NCBI RefSeq assembly: GCF_025823185.1
Contig: NZ_JACKVK010000008.1
Span: forward strand, 670,312 to 734,311
Source: Mycobacterium yunnanensis
GTDB taxonomy: Bacteria > Actinomycetota > Actinomycetes > Mycobacteriales > Mycobacteriaceae
Reading direction: 5' to 3'
DNA length: 64,000 nucleotides
In this document: positions 35,136-42,948 of the stretch, piece after piece
How positions within the stretch are numbered: the first letter of the stretch is position 1
Layout: each line of letters begins with the position of its first letter
The notes under the pieces: model-generated
What the model was told of the DNA's origin: nothing
Database searches by the model: none
Seen by the model: only the letters and a program-made list of their open reading frames with translations
Translations under genes and position numbers: made by a program

Positions 35136-35762
35136 TCACGAATACGGTGGATAGGGCTGCGCACGAAGCAGGTTCGCAAGATGTAGTGCGTTGCGAGCCG
35201 CCGTCGCCGTGGTCGTCGCCACCGCCTCCGGTGTCCGTTCGAGATCCTTGAAGTCGCGGCCGCCCATGGCCTCGTCATTCCAGTAGGTGCAGCCTTGGGC
35301 TGCGATGGTGAAGCCGACGTCGTTCAAGGCCTGGAACAGATCGGCCACGATCTTGTGGGCGCCGTCCTCGTTGCCCACCACGGCGGCCAAGGCAACCTTG
35401 CCGACTTGGCGCGGGCGGTCCGCGTCGTCGGTCTCCGACAGCTCGGCGTCGAGGCGCTCGAGAACGCGTTGAGCGACGCTGGACATGTGCCCCACCCACG
35501 TGGGCGTCGACACCAAGACGATGTCCGCCGCGACGATCTTCTCCAGGATCGCCGGCCATTCGTCCTCGTCGCCCATGTTCGTCTCAACCCCCGGCAGGAC
35601 GGAGTAGTCGACGCAGCGCACCGTCTCACACTCCACACCCGCCTTCGCCAAGTGTTCGAACAACTGGTCGGCGATCACGGCACTGCTCGACGGCGCCGGG
35701 CTTGGCTTGAGGCTACAAATCAATCCGACGGCACGCAGCGGTCGGATCGCATCAGTCGTCAT
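35136..35762 (-). CDS. Flavodoxin/NADPH-dependent FMN reductase family protein
   Basis: This 208-residue protein has the flavodoxin-like fold: a phosphate loop (GLICSLKPSPAPSSSAVIA, residues 13-31), STPTWVGHMSSVAQRVLERLD near residue 85 (flavin isoalloxazine loop) and AAVVGNEDGAHKI near residue 125. Members reduce FMN or quinones with NAD(P)H. Start ATG 35762 has GGGG five bases upstream; the longer frame upstream is spurious. It is divergent from the HicB-like gene, sharing a 240-base region that holds two palindromes. The exact substrate is unknown. Confidence 0.83.
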   Translation of the reverse strand: MTTDAIRPLRAVGLICSLKPSPAPSSSAVIADQLFEHLAKAGVECETVRCVDYSVLPGVETNMGDEDEWPAILEKIVAADIVLVSTPTWVGHMSSVAQRVLERLDAELSETDDADRPRQVGKVALAAVVGNEDGAHKIVADLFQALNDVGFTIAAQGCTYWNDEAMGGRDFKDLERTPEAVATTTATAARNALHLANLLRAQPYPPYS

Positions 35763-35860
35763 GTCGGCCCCGCGTACCCAACGCCCGCCGCTCAAACCGC
35801 CGAGTCGCCCATCGACGAATGAAGGGCGCCGCTGCCGGCGGGACCCACCCTCGAACTCTC

Positions 35861-35903
35861 TATCGCCGGCGATATCACTGCTTGGCTGATAGCGCCGGCG
35901 ATA
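35861..35903. promoter_or_regulatory. Twin palindromes between FMN reductase and hicB-like genes
   Basis: TATCGCCGGCGATA (35861-35874) is a perfect 14-base palindrome; TAGCGCCGGCGATA (35890-35903) is the same with one mismatch. Their centres are 29 bases apart. They are good candidates for a ribbon-helix-helix or other dimeric repressor site serving the divergent promoters. Confidence 0.6.
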
Positions 35904-36004
35904 ACGACTTCCAGAGTGGGTGGGCACTCTCTCCTGGGGATGAGCCCCCGACGACGACGCACTTCGCCCCGGGTCGTGTCGGACCGCCCCGACACCATCG
36001 GCCC

Positions 36005-36355
36005 ATGAAGAACTACACCTACCGAGCACAGTGGTCGATGGAGTCCGGCGACTACGTCGGCGTCTGCCTCGAATTTCGGATGGAGGAGACCCACGCCCCG
36101 ACCGCATTGGAGGCGATCGCAAAGATCACCGAAAGAGTCGCCGCCATCCTCGAGGAGTACGAAGTGGACGACGCCGATCCTCCTCCGTCGCTCACCGACC
36201 GGCACTACAGCGGCAACTTCCTGGTCCGCACCTCGTCGTTGCTGCACTCGCGGTTGATGGTCGAATCCGCCGAACAGGGTGTGTCCCTGAACCACTGGGT
36301 GGTTCAGAAGCTGGCGGATCGGGGACCGGTCGCCACCACCGACCCGTTCTTCTAG
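36005..36355 (+). CDS. HicB-like antitoxin family protein (orphan)
   Basis: This 116-residue protein combines an N-terminal HicB/DUF1902-like fold (YRAQWSMESGDYVGVCLEF, residues 6-24) with a C-terminal ribbon-helix-helix segment (FLVRTSSLLHSRLMVESAEQGVSLNHWVVQKLADR). In classic systems HicB neutralises the HicA mRNA interferase and represses the operon. No small HicA-like frame with its GSH motif lies on either side, so this is an orphan that may act simply as a DNA-binding regulator. ATG 36005 begins at the conserved strand. The palindromes about 100 bases upstream are plausible autoregulatory sites. Confidence 0.75.
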   Translation: MKNYTYRAQWSMESGDYVGVCLEFRMEETHAPTALEAIAKITERVAAILEEYEVDDADPPPSLTDRHYSGNFLVRTSSLLHSRLMVESAEQGVSLNHWVVQKLADRGPVATTDPFF

Positions 36356-36361
36356 CGCCGG

Positions 36362-36700
36362 TCAGCCGCGAATCTCGTTGAGGTAGTCGTAGATCGTGTA
36401 GCGGGTCACCTCGAGCTGGCTCGCCACGAGGTCTACCGAGTCGCGGATGAGGAAGAAGCCGGCCTCGTCGAGCTCGCGCACCACCGCCGCCTTGTGGTGC
36501 ATCTTCATCTCCGGGGTCGGTACACCGACCTTGGCGATCGCGCGGTCGACCAGGAACCGTTGCAGGCTGTTGACGCACAGGCAGCCGATCGCAACGCCGT
36601 CGGCGTCCCGCAGGAACAACGTGGACTACCGGATCGGGCGACCGTCGGGACTGTTGGTCCGGTAGTCGACGAGGTCCTGGGTGGTGCCACGGCGGATCAG
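36362..36700 (-). pseudogene. Broken YheO-like PAS/HTH regulator (C-terminal part)
   Basis: The minus strand reads LIRRGTTQDLVDYRTNSPDG then a TAG at 36626-36628, and continues in the same frame as STLFLRDADGVAIGCLCVNS through to VASQLEVTRYTIYDYLNEIRG. These are the end of a YheO-type PAS domain and the HTH_22 domain of a family whose members are usually more than 200 residues. The N-terminal half is missing: the sequence joins directly to the stop codon of the aminotransferase gene. The in-frame stop and truncation make it a pseudogene, although an 85-codon remnant starting at TTG 36619 could still be translated. Confidence 0.78.
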
Positions 36701-37792
36701 CTAGAGCAGGGCCGCACGCAAGCGGTCGACGGTCTCGGCGGTGGTGCTCACGTGGGAAGACAGCCGAACGTGTTCTGGCCGAACGGTTGCCGTCACCCCG
36801 GCCGCGGCCAAGGCCGCACCGATCTGCTCGGGGGCATGCTCCGGCACGGTGAACGCCAGGATGCCCGCGCGCCGCTCGCGGGCGGACACGATCTCCGCGC
36901 CCCGCGACAGCAGGACGTCCTCGAGTTCGGCTACCCGGTCGGCGACGTGGGCGGCGATGACGCCGACACCGGTCTCCTCGACCAGTTCGAGCGCCACCGC
37001 GAACGCGCCGGAGGTCACCGGGCTCAGGTTGGAGATCGACCATGCGGCCGCCGTGCCGTCGGCGGGGTGGATCTCGTCGTCGAACAGACCGGGGTCACGT
37101 GCGCCGGTCCAGCCCGACAGCACCGGATCCATACGCTCCAGCGCGCGGTCCGACAGCACCGCGAAACCCGTTCCCCACCCGGCACGCAACCACTTCTGCC
37201 CACCGACGACCAACACGTCGGCCACCTCCCACGGCGCCTCGATCACGCCGAAGCCCTGAATGCCGTCGACGACGAGGACGCGGTCGCCGACGACGTCGCG
37301 CAGCGCCGCGAGGTCGGCCCGGTACCCGGTGCGATAGTCGACGGCGCTGACCGAGACCGTCGTGACGTCGTCGGTGAGCGCGTCGTCGACACGGTCGGCG
37401 GTGACGAATCCGCCGGGCATGCGCCGGACCGTCAGGCGCCCCGCCTGTTCGGCCCTGGCCCACGGGTAGGTGTTGGCCGGGAATTCGGCGGCCGACACCA
37501 GCACCGTGCCGCCGGCGGAGTTGAAGGCCGCCTGCAGCAGCCCCAGGCTGGTGTTGGGTTGCAGCACGACGTGGTCGACGTCGCTGCGGCACAACCGGGC
37601 AGCGGCGGCCTTGGCGCGGGTTTCCTCGCGCATCAATTCGTCGACCGTGGCCGGCCCGGCATGCGTCGCCTTCTCCAACAGCCGGGCGGTGGTGTCCAGC
37701 ACGGCGTGCGACGGCGGGCCGAAGCGCGCGAAGTCCAGATACCCCGCGGGCTCGGAGAACTGCAGCAGGTACCGCGGTGAGATCGGCGTCAC
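36701..37792 (-). CDS. Class V aminotransferase (PLP-dependent)
   Basis: This 363-residue fold-type I enzyme has the lysine that would bind pyridoxal phosphate in VVGGQKWLRAGWG near residue 205, an aspartate/glutamine pair in VLVVDGIQGFG near residue 175, and LQPNTSLGLL near residue 80 for phosphate binding. It resembles cysteine desulfurase/isopenicillin epimerase-type class V enzymes, but the desulfurase active cysteine cannot be assigned. The start GTG 37792 (TPISPRYLLQF) was chosen because the upstream frame crosses non-coding sequence and an inverted repeat. It is divergent from the AI-2E-family transporter. The broken YheO-like regulator downstream may once have controlled it. The substrate is unknown. 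Confidence 0.85.
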   Translation of the reverse strand: MTPISPRYLLQFSEPAGYLDFARFGPPSHAVLDTTARLLEKATHAGPATVDELMREETRAKAAAARLCRSDVDHVVLQPNTSLGLLQAAFNSAGGTVLVSAAEFPANTYPWARAEQAGRLTVRRMPGGFVTADRVDDALTDDVTTVSVSAVDYRTGYRADLAALRDVVGDRVLVVDGIQGFGVIEAPWEVADVLVVGGQKWLRAGWGTGFAVLSDRALERMDPVLSGWTGARDPGLFDDEIHPADGTAAAWSISNLSPVTSGAFAVALELVEETGVGVIAAHVADRVAELEDVLLSRGAEIVSARERRAGILAFTVPEHAPEQIGAALAAAGVTATVRPEHVRLSSHVSTTAETVDRLRAALL

Positions 37793-37883
37793 GGGAGCAC
37801 CCGCGCGAGGAACTGTCGTGTGCGTTCGTGTTCGGGTGTCTTGAGAGGCATCGTGACCTCCAAGTGTGGTGCGGGCGACGCTA

Positions 37884-37918
37884 CAACGATTCGTGGAAGT
37901 CCTCTCCACGAATCGTTG
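37884..37918. promoter_or_regulatory. Perfect 14-base inverted repeat in a divergent promoter region
   Basis: CAACGATTCGTGGA (37884-37897) and TCCACGAATCGTTG (37905-37918) are exact reverse complements with a 7-base spacer. The repeat lies between the divergent aminotransferase and AI-2E transporter genes, about 90 bases from each start, so an operator is more likely than a terminator. Confidence 0.68.
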
Positions 37919-38014
37919 AAAATCTGTCCAATCACATGGGCGTTCCGCTCGGCCAAAATGGGAGTGTCCGCGGAAGGCGGTCGATACCGGCCCCAAATGT
38001 GATCGAGTGTCGTC

Positions 38015-39118
38015 ATGGCCGACGACGCGGGCCGCGGGGAGAGCGCTCAAGCTGGGGGAGGCTGGTCCCTGGCCGCCAGGATGCGGCGAGCTGGCGTGGT
38101 CAGCTGGTCGGCGCTGGGCGTCATCGCCTTGGTCGTCGTCATCGCCGGCGCATTGAGCGCCTTGAGCGGCATCCTGGTGCCGTTGACGGTGGCGCTGATC
38201 CTCGGAATCGTGCTCGAACCGCTCTCGGCGGCACTTCGACGCCTCGGGATTCCGGCCGTGATCGCCGTCGCCGCAACACTTCTCGTCACTACTGCGGTGG
38301 CCGCGGGCACCGTCGCGATCGTGGTGTGGGGCTTCCTGCAGCAATGGTCGGAGATCTACCGACAGCTGCTCCTCGGATGGACGGCATTCGTGGATTGGGC
38401 CGGCGAGATGGACGCCGACGCACAGTGGCTTCCCCGGCTCCAGTCGGCGTTCGCGGACCATGCACCGGACCTTGGGCAGGGAATTCTGGGTGCCGTCGCC
38501 AGCACCTTCTACGGGGCGCTCTCGCTGGTCGTCGGCGCGTTCCTGGCGGCGTTCTTCTTGTTCTTCGCCTTGCGCGACGCCGAGCGCTTCCCCGCGTGGC
38601 TGGCGCGCTCGACACCCCTGGTCGACGCCGAAGTCGACGCAGTCATCTCGCTGACTCGGCAGTCGGTGCGCGGCTACTTCCGGGGAACCGCCTTGACCGC
38701 TCTGGTGACGGCGCCGATCTTCATGATTCCACTCCTGCTTCTCCGTGTGCCGCTGGCGATCCCGATACTCATCCTGTACTTCGTGCTGTCCTTCATCCCC
38801 TACCTGGGGGCGTGGATCACCGGCGCGTTCGTCGTGTTGATCGCGCTGGGATCCGGTGGCCCGACTGCCGCACTCATCCTCGGTCTGACCTTCGTGATCT
38901 CCAACGGCACCATCCAGAGCGTGGCGAGCTCGTGGGCGCTCGGGTCGTCGTTGCGCCTCCACCCGGTCGCGGTTCTGCTCGCCACGATGATCGGTGGCAC
39001 CGTCGCCGGTCTGCTGGGAATGGTCCTCGGCGCACCGCTGCTCGCGGCGGTGGTCAAGTCGGTGGCTGCGATACGTCAGTTGCGTGCCGCCGCGGGTGGG
39101 TCCGGCACCGCCGACTGA
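38015..39118 (+). CDS. AI-2E family (PerM/DUF20) membrane transporter
   Basis: This 367-residue membrane protein has the family layout: two N-terminal helices (about residues 30-75), a third near 85-105, an amphipathic outside segment (110-160), and four or five C-terminal helices with ILYFVLSFIPYLGAWITG near residue 260 and the closing LGMVLGAPLLAAVVK. The family includes AI-2 exporters and sodium/proton antiporters, and most members have no proven substrate. The start ATG 38015 has no strong ribosome-binding site. Glutaminase follows 138 bases downstream on the same strand. Confidence 0.87.
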   Translation: MADDAGRGESAQAGGGWSLAARMRRAGVVSWSALGVIALVVVIAGALSALSGILVPLTVALILGIVLEPLSAALRRLGIPAVIAVAATLLVTTAVAAGTVAIVVWGFLQQWSEIYRQLLLGWTAFVDWAGEMDADAQWLPRLQSAFADHAPDLGQGILGAVASTFYGALSLVVGAFLAAFFLFFALRDAERFPAWLARSTPLVDAEVDAVISLTRQSVRGYFRGTALTALVTAPIFMIPLLLLRVPLAIPILILYFVLSFIPYLGAWITGAFVVLIALGSGGPTAALILGLTFVISNGTIQSVASSWALGSSLRLHPVAVLLATMIGGTVAGLLGMVLGAPLLAAVVKSVAAIRQLRAAAGGSGTAD

Positions 39119-39256
39119 CGTGCGCCGAACGCCTGTCGATTCAACGATTGGGTCGACCAACCCGGTCAAAGGTGCCCGCCAGCGCACCAAGGGTGCCTAC
39201 GCTCGATACGTCCGCGTGCACCGTGCCGGCTGGCCGCACGCGGGAGGGGGAAGGCC

Positions 39257-40276
39257 ATGGAAGTCGACTCTCGCGACGTCGAGCAACGGGCATATACGGG
39301 ACTCTTGCCCGAGTGGTCCGAAGTCGAGTCACTCGTCGAAGCGGCTCATCGGCGATATGAGGCGGACGCATCGGGAGTGGTCGCCGACTACATCCCGGTG
39401 CTTGCGCAGGCGAACCCGGACTGGTTCGCAGTGTCGGTGGTCGAGACCAACGGCGAGGCTCACTGCGCAGGCGACGCCGACGTGGAGTTCTCGATTCAGT
39501 CGATCTCCAAGGCGTTCGTCTACGCACTGGTGTGTGAGGCATATGGCCACGACGTCGTCGCCGACCGGATCGGGGTCAACAACACGGGTTTGCCATTCAA
39601 TTCGGTGATCGCGATCGAGCTCAACGACGGTCACCCCATGAACCCCATGGTCAATGCCGGGGCGATCGCCACCACCGCGTTGATTCCGGGACTCACTCCC
39701 GACGAGCAGTGGGAACACATCGCGTCCGGTTTGTCGGCCTTCGCCGGTCGCCCGCTGCAGGTCGACGAGACGGTGTACCGGTCGGAGGCGGAGACCAACC
39801 ACCGCAACCGGGCGATCGCGCGGTTGCTGGAGAGCTATGGACGCATCGCACTCGATCCGCTGGAGGTCGTGGACGTCTACACCCGGCAATGCTCCCTACG
39901 GGTCACTGCGAAGGACCTGGCGGTGATGGGGGCGACCCTTGCCGACGGCGGGGTCAACCCGGTCACCGGTGAGCGGGTGGTGTCGGCGGGGGTATGCCGG
40001 GACACGTTGGCGATCCTGGCGGCCAACGGTGCCTACGAGCGTTCCGGGGAATGGCTCTTCGAGATCGGCTTGCCCGGCAAGTCGGGGGTGGCGGGCGGCC
40101 TGATCACCGTTGCGCCCGGCAAGGCCGGCATCGGCACGTTCTCACCACCCCTGGACGTGGCCGGCAACAGTGTGCGGGGTCAACGCGCCACGGCCTACCT
40201 GTCGCGAGTGTTGGGGCTCAACATCTTTGCTTCGCATGCGCATACGTTGGCCGCCCGAGGAAGGGGCCAGGCGTGA
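39257..40276 (+). CDS. glsA: Glutaminase
   Basis: This 339-residue enzyme hydrolyses glutamine to glutamate and ammonia. It has the serine beta-lactamase-like active site SIQSISK (S-x-x-K near residues 76-82), NPMVNAGAI near residue 130, an ETNHRNRAIARLL block near residue 176 and the late GKSGVAGG loop near residue 275. The length is as expected. ATG 39257 follows GGGAGGGGGAAGGCC. The last four bases overlap the MFS gene (GTGA), so the two are translationally coupled. The pairing suggests that the exporter or importer downstream serves glutamate, ammonium or acid-stress adaptation, but this is inference. Confidence 0.93.
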   Translation: MEVDSRDVEQRAYTGLLPEWSEVESLVEAAHRRYEADASGVVADYIPVLAQANPDWFAVSVVETNGEAHCAGDADVEFSIQSISKAFVYALVCEAYGHDVVADRIGVNNTGLPFNSVIAIELNDGHPMNPMVNAGAIATTALIPGLTPDEQWEHIASGLSAFAGRPLQVDETVYRSEAETNHRNRAIARLLESYGRIALDPLEVVDVYTRQCSLRVTAKDLAVMGATLADGGVNPVTGERVVSAGVCRDTLAILAANGAYERSGEWLFEIGLPGKSGVAGGLITVAPGKAGIGTFSPPLDVAGNSVRGQRATAYLSRVLGLNIFASHAHTLAARGRGQA

Positions 40277-41898
40277 CCACCGAACCGAACGGGATCGACG
40301 AGGAGCGCGCCTCCTGGCTGCCGATGGTGGGCCTGTTCCTCGCCCAGATGTTGATGTCGTTCAACGTCGCGGCGCTTCCGGTGTCCATCGGCGGCATGGT
40401 GGAGGACTTCGGTGTCCCGCCGACGGCAGTCAGCACCGCCATCGTCACCTATGGGCTCGTGGTCGCCGCGTTGGTGATGGTGGGCGCCAAGATCGGCCAG
40501 CGGGTGGGGTGGATCGTGGTCTTCCGCGTCGTGGTCGCCGCGTTCGCTGCGTCGGCGTTGATGATGGTGCTCTCCCCGTCCGTGGCATGGGTGATCGCCG
40601 CACAAGCCGTGGCGGGCGCGTGCGCGGCGATCATCGTGCCGTCGCTGGTGGCTCTGATCGCGGCGAACTACCGTGGGACGCAACAGGCTACCGCCGTCGG
40701 CTCATTGGGATCGGCACGTGCGCTGTCCGGAGTCAGCGCCTTCTTGATCGGCGGCACGCTCGGCACGTTCGTCGGGTGGCGGCCGGTCTTCCTCATCGTC
40801 CTCGCCTTGGCGGTGGCGGTGTTCCTCTTCAGCTTTCGGTTGCATTCGGCGCCCGGTGACGCGTCAGTCGACGTCGACGTCGTCGCCGCGTTGATGATCG
40901 GGCTGGGCGTGATGTGCCTGACGCTGGGGTTCAACAACCTCAACGGCTGGGGGCTGTTGCAGGCCACCAGCGACGCACCGTTCGACGTCGGCGGCCTCTC
41001 CCCGGCGCCGCTGCTGGCCGTCATCGGGATCGTGCTCGGACAGGCCTTCTTCGTCTGGACGCGACGCCGGACCCGATTGGGCAAGGTGCCTCTGGTGAGC
41101 CTGTCGGTGCTCGGCTCCGGGCGCGAGCGTTCCGCGGTGTACGCAATGTTCATCGTCGTCACGCTCGAGGCGGCATTGAACTTCACCGTGCCGCTGTACA
41201 TCCAAATCGTCCAGGGCCGAACGCCTTTCGACACCTCATTGGCTATGCTGCCGTTCAACCTGACGGTCTTCCTCACCGCCACCCTCGTGGTCCGGTTCTA
41301 CCAGCGCTTTACGCCGAGGGTCATCGGGGTGTTCTCCTTCACCCTCACCACCGCGGCACTGCTGTGGCTCTCGTTCGTCGTCACCAACGACTGGGAGACC
41401 CTGCCGACGATTCTCGGGCTCGTCGTCTTCGGCATAGGTCAAGGCGCCTTGGTCACCCTCGTGTTCAACGTGCTGGTGACCGCAGCGCCCAAGGAGTTGG
41501 CCGGCGACGTTGGATCGGTGCGAGGCACGACCCAGAATCTCGCCTCGGCCGTGGGAACGGCGGTCGCGGGCGCCATGCTGGTGGGCATTCTCTCGCTGAA
41601 CGTGGGTCAGGCCGTGATCGACGACGTGAACATTCCCGACCGGCTCATCGCGCAGGTCGACCTCGACCAGGTCAACTTCGTCAGCAATGATCAACTGCGA
41701 GACGTCCTGAGCAGAACTGACGCGTCAGACGCCGAAGTGGCTGCCGCGGTGCAGATAAACACCGATGCTCGGCTTCGCGCCCTCAGGCTCGGACTGCTCA
41801 TTCTGGCGGGCGTCAGCGTCGTGGCGATACTGCCGGCGCTGCGACTGCCGTCATATCGGCCGGGCGAGATACCCGAGTCATCGGGCGCGACGTCATAG
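40273..41898 (+). CDS. MFS transporter, DHA2-like (14 helices)
   Basis: This 541-residue major facilitator protein starts at GTG 40273 within the glsA stop. It has about 14 hydrophobic segments. The motif after helix 2 is VGAKIGQRVGW rather than the usual GxLaDrxGrr, and the long tail ends in a cytoplasmic arginine/proline segment. QNLASAVGTAVAGAMLVGILS in helix 13 is typical of the DHA2 drug/proton antiporters. It probably exports a small molecule; no substrate can be assigned. Its stop codon lies inside the operator of the next gene. Confidence 0.87.
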   Translation: MTTEPNGIDEERASWLPMVGLFLAQMLMSFNVAALPVSIGGMVEDFGVPPTAVSTAIVTYGLVVAALVMVGAKIGQRVGWIVVFRVVVAAFAASALMMVLSPSVAWVIAAQAVAGACAAIIVPSLVALIAANYRGTQQATAVGSLGSARALSGVSAFLIGGTLGTFVGWRPVFLIVLALAVAVFLFSFRLHSAPGDASVDVDVVAALMIGLGVMCLTLGFNNLNGWGLLQATSDAPFDVGGLSPAPLLAVIGIVLGQAFFVWTRRRTRLGKVPLVSLSVLGSGRERSAVYAMFIVVTLEAALNFTVPLYIQIVQGRTPFDTSLAMLPFNLTVFLTATLVVRFYQRFTPRVIGVFSFTLTTAALLWLSFVVTNDWETLPTILGLVVFGIGQGALVTLVFNVLVTAAPKELAGDVGSVRGTTQNLASAVGTAVAGAMLVGILSLNVGQAVIDDVNIPDRLIAQVDLDQVNFVSNDQLRDVLSRTDASDAEVAAAVQINTDARLRALRLGLLILAGVSVVAILPALRLPSYRPGEIPESSGATS

Positions 41899-41917
41899 GA
41901 CACTTTCCGTCCTATGA
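41893..41917 (+). promoter_or_regulatory. Operator-like palindrome, WYL regulator gene (TAGGAC-N7-GTCCTA)
   Basis: TCATAGGAC and GTCCTATGA form a perfect 9-base inverted repeat with a 7-base spacer, ending 18 bases before ATG 41936. It overlaps the stop codon of the MFS gene. The same core stands before the dinB pair at 34929-34951. Confidence 0.75.
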
Positions 41918-41935
41918 ATGGGGCAGACTCGAGGC

Positions 41936-42889
41936 ATGTCCGAGACGACCGGTCGCGTCCTCCGTCTGCTGGGGCTCCTGCAGTCGCGACGCGTGTGGGG
42001 CGGCGACGAGCTCGCCGAACGGCTCGGAGTGACGGGCCGCAGCGTCCGCCGTGACGTCGAACGCCTGCGGGAACTCGGCTATCCCGTCCACGCCAGCAAG
42101 GGACACGGCGGGGGCTATCAGCTGGGTGCCGGTGCGGCGCTGCCGCCGTTGCTGCTCGACCCCGACGAGGCCGTCGCGATGGCCGTCAGCCTCCGGGTTG
42201 CCGCCGGCGGCAGCGTCGCCGGCGTCGGTGAGTCCGCGCTGCGCGCGCTGACCAAGCTCGACCAGGTCATGCCGTCGCGGTTGCGCTCACAGGTCGCCGC
42301 CGTGCACGACGCGACGACGACGCTGACTCCCGGTCAGACCGACGATCTCGTCGACCCCGACGTGCTGATGACCCTGGCCCGCGCCTGCCGCGACCACGAA
42401 CACGTCGCGGCCGGCTACGTCGACCGCGCCGGGACCACGACCGACCGGCGCGTGGAGCCCTACCGGTTGGTGACCACCGGACGGCGCTGGTATCTGCTGT
42501 GCTTCGACCGCGACCGCGACGATTGGCGCAGCCTGCGCCTGGACCGCATGTCCGACGTGATCGCGCGCGGCACCACCTTCACTCCGCGGGAGGCGCCCGA
42601 CGCCGCCCAGTACGTGCGACGCGCGATCACCGCCTCGCCGTACCGCTACGTCGCGCGGGTGCGCTACCGCGCCCCGAGAGACGCCGTCGCCCAATGCTTC
42701 TCCGACGCGTCCGCCGAGATCGAGGAGGACGGGCCGGATGCGTGCATCCTGACCGCGGGTGCCGACGATCCCGAACGCATGGTGCCGTGGTTGGCGATGC
42801 CGGGCGTCGAGTTCGAGGTGCTCGCGCCCGCGGAGGTGGCGGCCGCTGTGCGCACCGTGGCCGACAGGTTGCGGCGCGCCACGCCGTGA
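41936..42889 (+). CDS. WYL-domain transcriptional regulator (YafY/DeoR-like HTH)
   Basis: This 317-residue regulator has an N-terminal winged helix (RVLRLLGLLQSRRVWGGDELAERLGVTGRSVRRDVERL), the linker HASKGHGGGYQLG and a central WYL domain with RVEPYRLVTTGRRWYLLCFD near residue 170, followed by a WCX-type C-terminal domain. Such proteins bind palindromic DNA and sense a ligand (often a nucleic acid or small molecule) in the WYL pocket. ATG 41936 follows an operator that appears again upstream of the dinB genes, so I infer autoregulation plus control of the dinB pair. Regulators of this group often lie near DinB-family genes in Actinobacteria. Confidence 0.88.
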   Translation: MSETTGRVLRLLGLLQSRRVWGGDELAERLGVTGRSVRRDVERLRELGYPVHASKGHGGGYQLGAGAALPPLLLDPDEAVAMAVSLRVAAGGSVAGVGESALRALTKLDQVMPSRLRSQVAAVHDATTTLTPGQTDDLVDPDVLMTLARACRDHEHVAAGYVDRAGTTTDRRVEPYRLVTTGRRWYLLCFDRDRDDWRSLRLDRMSDVIARGTTFTPREAPDAAQYVRRAITASPYRYVARVRYRAPRDAVAQCFSDASAEIEEDGPDACILTAGADDPERMVPWLAMPGVEFEVLAPAEVAAAVRTVADRLRRATP

Positions 42890-42948
42890 TGGGGCGAGTG
42901 TGCTCGGACTGCGCCCTCGCGACGAGGGTGCGCACGTAGGGTGACGGG

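Noticed and set aside
36701..39190. 829-codon frame extending the aminotransferase upstream
   Set aside because: The part beyond 37792 runs antisense to the AI-2E transporter and glutaminase region and has shadow composition; GTG 37792 fits the family start.
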